A stretch of 64,000 bases of DNA, from the NCBI GenBank assembly GCA_958299035.1, contig CATQJL010000305.1:63088127-63152126 (forward strand), given 5' to 3'. A model generated the notes under the pieces. The model searched no databases. It was not told the origin of the DNA and worked only from the letters and a program-made list of their open reading frames with translations. Below, piece by piece: positions 61,382-64,000 of this stretch. The stretch's first letter is position 1; each line of letters begins with the position of its first letter. The translations under genes and the position numbers were made by a program. The DNA is from Cylicocyclus nassatus. Its lineage: Eukaryota; Nematoda; Chromadorea; Rhabditida; Strongylidae.

Positions 61382-61779
61382 TTATGCGGACCGGCAACAA
61401 CCTTTCTTAGAAACTGGCAGTGATGCGTCGCTTGAAAGCTTGACTCCATCGACACCATTATTACGAATATTTGCTATCCCTGTTCGATAAATTTTTGTGA
61501 GAACCTGCGTAAATGCCTTCTCAACGTTTGAGCTATCCAAAGCCGAGGTCTCTGGAACAAACAGTTATACAAATGCAAATACTACGCTTGTTTACAGGAT
61601 TGACTAACCAATAAAGGTGAGGTTATTCTCCTCTGCAAATTTTTTCGCTACATCTGATGAGACTTCACGTAGGTTTCTCAGATCAGACTTGTTCCCGACA
61701 AGCATTACCGTTACGTTCTCCGATTGTTCGCGTAAATCTCGCAACCACTGCCTACATGATTCGAATGAACTGGGCTTTG
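61382..61779 (-). CDS. Rab11: Rab11-family small GTPase, C-terminal two exons (partial)
   Basis: Two exons, 61609-61779 and 61382-61551, are separated by a 57-nt intron (61552-61608, GTTAGT...TTCCAG). Splicing joins ATTG to AGACC and yields about 113 residues. In order: an AK..SFES..QWL helix segment, the G4 guanine-specificity motif LVGNKSDLR, a helix with FAEENNLTFI, and the G5 motif ETSALDSSNVEKAF. The hypervariable tail ends KKGCCRSA, where the CC pair three residues from the end fits Rab11-type geranylgeranylation. ETSALD and the NKSDLR context are typical of Rab11, which controls recycling-endosome traffic. The upstream exon boundary is TTTTTCAG at 61780. The P-loop, switch I and switch II (first half of a roughly 215-residue protein) are not found in the remaining 2.2 kb, so they lie beyond the window, across a long intron, or are absent. 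No frameshift is seen. Confidence 0.88.
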
Positions 61780-62659
61780 CTGAAAAACGCTAACATTAAA
61801 TGGGCGCTGAAGACAACACGATCCAGCAATTTGGAAATGCCATTTAAGAAAATGCGATATACAGTCTGTGGGGTGCGTAACTATGCTATAAACAGACACA
61901 CATCTTCAAGTTATTTTGAGGCGTAGCGAGTAAGTAGACTACTTTCAACTAGACATGTAGGGGTTTTTCCACTTACTGATTTGTTGCTTATTTCTATTCT
62001 CCGATAGATGGAAAATTTCACATCATCATCAAATTTCATCTGCTGATAAGATTGATGCAGAAATTCTTTTGGGAAGAACTAAAAATACAGGCACAGCAAA
62101 GCGCAGAGGTTACATTACTTATACATTAGGCCTTGGCCATACCTCAGGCAATTTAGTTTAGAAGCGATTTGGCTATACTCTCATCCTACGCGCTGAGTAG
62201 AAAGCATAGAGGATTTCATTAAATTATGAAAGCTGCATTATGCATTTGTGGTCTGCCAATGTTGGATTAAAAAGTATCTGACAGTTGCCAGATCGCGTGT
62301 GACTGAAACCAAGTGAGGTATGGCCAAGGCCTTACAAATCATGATGCTTACTTTGGGTACTAGGGACAATCATAAACATGTCATTATTCACCAGCGTGAG
62401 TGGAAGTGACGCGGGTACTATGATGGTGTGTATTAGACAAAGGCTCGTAGTAGAGTTTACTCACAAGGGTAGTATTTCAATGGCCCGTGGCGCTACGAGA
62501 TGCCAACTAAAGCAGTTTTGAACGCTAACTCCAAATCTGCAATCCATTTCTGCGTAACGCTCTTCTGAAGGACGTGAAGGTTTCAAATTCTCGTTTTTGG
62601 GCGCTTCTTGAGTTCGAGGGCGCTGCTATTTAGTTTGGCGGTGATATGGTGTGGTGGGG
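61780..62659. other. Upstream of Rab11-like exons; probable intron or flank
   Basis: No Rab G1-G3 motif is readable on the minus strand here. I see no other gene or RNA. It is likely intron if the Rab gene is intact. Confidence 0.45.
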
Positions 62660-62790
62660 GTGGGGGAACGAAAGCCGCCAGGTCCAGCCGCCTTTCGCGG
62701 CCAGCTGGTCCTTTCGCAGCGTTGTTGCATGTCGTTCCAGGACCAGCAGTCCGCGGAGGCGGCTGGACCTGGCGGCTTTCGTTCCCCCAC
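62660..62790. repeat. GC-rich palindrome with perfect 34-bp arms
   Basis: Bases 62660-62693 and 62757-62790 are exact reverse complements (outer end GTGGGGGAACG). Imperfect pairing continues inward through GCTGGTCC to about 62711/62740, around a loop of about 28 bases. It is much more GC-rich than its surroundings. It has no coding capacity and could be a small foldback element or a structured transcript. Confidence 0.85.
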
Positions 62791-62984
62791 CCGTGTGGTG
62801 GTAATCGTGCTCATGCATTAGAAGCGAGAGGTCAGTGGTTCATCTATGATAAAGAGTGGGTCATTTTCTATTTCAAGCTTGAGTTATGATACGCACTTGC
62901 AGCCGTTCGCAGACACTTACAGCGATATTTTCGGCATATTCGACCTAATAAGAAAATTTTCTGGCACATCTGCACTTGATGAAG

Positions 62985-63050
62985 ACCTCTCCAAAATTCG
63001 AACCCTTGACCTCTCGCCAATTCCAGCACGCTAACCACCACACTACCCTA
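62985..63050 (-). pseudogene. Degenerate tRNA-derived sequence
   Basis: On the minus strand the A-box-like TAGTGTGGTGG and GGTTAGCG are followed 30 bp on by the B-box-like GGTTCGAATTT. Spacing fits a tRNA, but acceptor and anticodon stems do not pair convincingly and the T stem relies on G-T pairs. It is more likely a tRNA pseudogene or SINE head than a working gene. It is unrelated in sequence to the array tRNA. Confidence 0.5.
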
Positions 63051-63126
63051 TATAATCTTTGAAATTGAAGGCAGTATCTTGGAGATTTCGTGTTCAGTTT
63101 GTCACCTATTCAGAGCCTTCTCGCCA

Positions 63127-63345
63127 TGGGAACCCATATCTGAGCTTTTCGGCGCATGTAAATGACGAGAATGAGCCTTTTTCGATGCCTTCCAAGTCCG
63201 CATTTAGCGAAAATGCGGCGAAAGTCTTCCGCATCCCGCCTCCCTCGTTTCGGACCCCGCCCACTTACACGCTTGATAAGCTTCGGAAGAAACTCATTTT
63301 CGCCATTTTCATGCGCTGAAACACCCAGATACAGGTTCCTCAAGG
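63127..63345. repeat. Imperfect inverted repeat, arms about 75 bp
   Basis: The left arm around 63138-63200 (ATCTGAGCTTTTCGGCGCATG...) matches the reverse complement of 63259-63330 (ATCTGGGTGTTTCAGCGCATG...) with scattered mismatches. The centre contains a smaller GCGGAAGAC-like hairpin. Overlapping open frames on both strands here are by-products of the symmetry. Confidence 0.7.
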
Positions 63346-64000
63346 GAAGAACTCTCCGAAAAGTTGGAAACACTGCCTTTAAAGAGGCCGAAAAACGGGA
63401 TTTTTGAGCCCATAACTCTCTTCAAAAGAGTGATACGCAGGAAGGAACGCGGATAAACGGCCACGACCATTCAAAATAATGCCCTTGCTCAGTTGTCTAT
63501 GACGACCCCTTCAGATGAATTCCGTGCGCTGTTTGACACTCTAGCTCAAGTGTGTTAGAAGTGAGCCAACATCTGAATTACCTTTCAGATGCTCATGATC
63601 TAACAAGGAAAGCCTTTTTCTGGTCGGGTGGCCTTTCCACGTGACCTACATCACTTTGTAGAGTATTGAACAGTAATTCCAAATCTCTGTATCCCCTATC
63701 TGCCAAGCGCCTCTGGGGGCCGAGATAAAAAAGGCCCTAGTTAAAAAGTTGAATTCGACTGACACAAAATGAAAACTCTCAAATAGTTAGCTATATAACA
63801 TCAGAACACTTCAATTTATGAATAGCTTCTGTCTAATACATTCGTGCTCCATGTTTTATTGAGCTTCAAAGATCTTAACCATTGTTTTTACGTAGATTCT
63901 GCCCTATTTTCCTGCCTCAAAAAACGCTCATAACTCGGCGTCCACGGGTGCCTAAGGCCTCGGACAGAGTTCACGCGATTTGATCGTCGCGATTCAATCG
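63346..64000. other. Intergenic sequence, no gene assigned
   Basis: I recognise no gene, RNA or repeat here. Rab11 N-terminal exons are not visible. Confidence 0.5.

Noticed and set aside
61657..61926. 89-codon frame on the plus strand
   Set aside because: It is antisense to the Rab11-like exon, which has clear G4/G5 motifs and splice sites on the minus strand.
62608..62889. 93-codon frame on plus and two overlapping minus frames
   Set aside because: They run through the GC-rich palindrome, and their similar residues on both strands reflect the inverted arms.
63059..63407. Frames of 81-87 codons on both strands
   Set aside because: They overlap an imperfect inverted repeat and match no protein family.

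Overview
The window is eukaryotic, most likely from an invertebrate; a nematode is my guess, not a proof. Three things support this: the tRNA-Ile carries A34 (eukaryotic style), the one recognisable protein gene has a 57-nt spliceosomal-type intron, and that gene has an AATAAA signal. No bacterial operon logic is present.

Bases 1-53783 (84% of the window) are one uninterrupted head-to-tail tandem array of a 207-bp unit. Each unit holds one 74-nt tRNA-Ile(AAT) gene on the minus strand plus a 133-bp spacer. The count is exact: 253 complete tRNA copies plus one partial copy at the left edge. All are in the same orientation, and the array continues beyond base 1. In 42 of the 253 copies, all between 7836 and 42744, the gene is 105 nt long because a 31-nt insert duplicates the anticodon arm. 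Removing 31 nt at the canonical intron site (after base 37) restores the ordinary tRNA exactly, so these copies look like tRNA genes with a newly formed intron-equivalent. The array is also organised into higher-order repeats of 3 to 7 units and duplicated blocks of about 4 kb. Many copies carry stem-breaking substitutions that are propagated with the blocks. The rightmost unit is the most diverged.

To find any copy: the right end (tRNA base 1) is at 44 and then every 207 bp. Add 31 at each of the 42 listed inserted copies, and subtract 1 for the units ending at 3976 and 10309, whose spacers each lack one base. An ordinary gene runs from right end minus 73 to right end.

Bases 53784-64000 are gene-poor flank. 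They hold a 244-bp foldback element (54414-54657), a three-copy 54-bp tandem repeat (57126-57286), and a 2.1-kb diverged large inverted repeat (58070-60180) containing a near-perfect hairpin (59726-59806). Further right are the 3' half of a Rab11-family GTPase gene on the minus strand (61382-61779), a perfect 34-bp-arm palindrome (62660-62790), a degenerate tRNA-derived sequence (about 62985-63050) and another inverted repeat (63127-63345). Nothing here suggests the flank genes act together; Rab11 is simply the nearest recognisable gene to the array.
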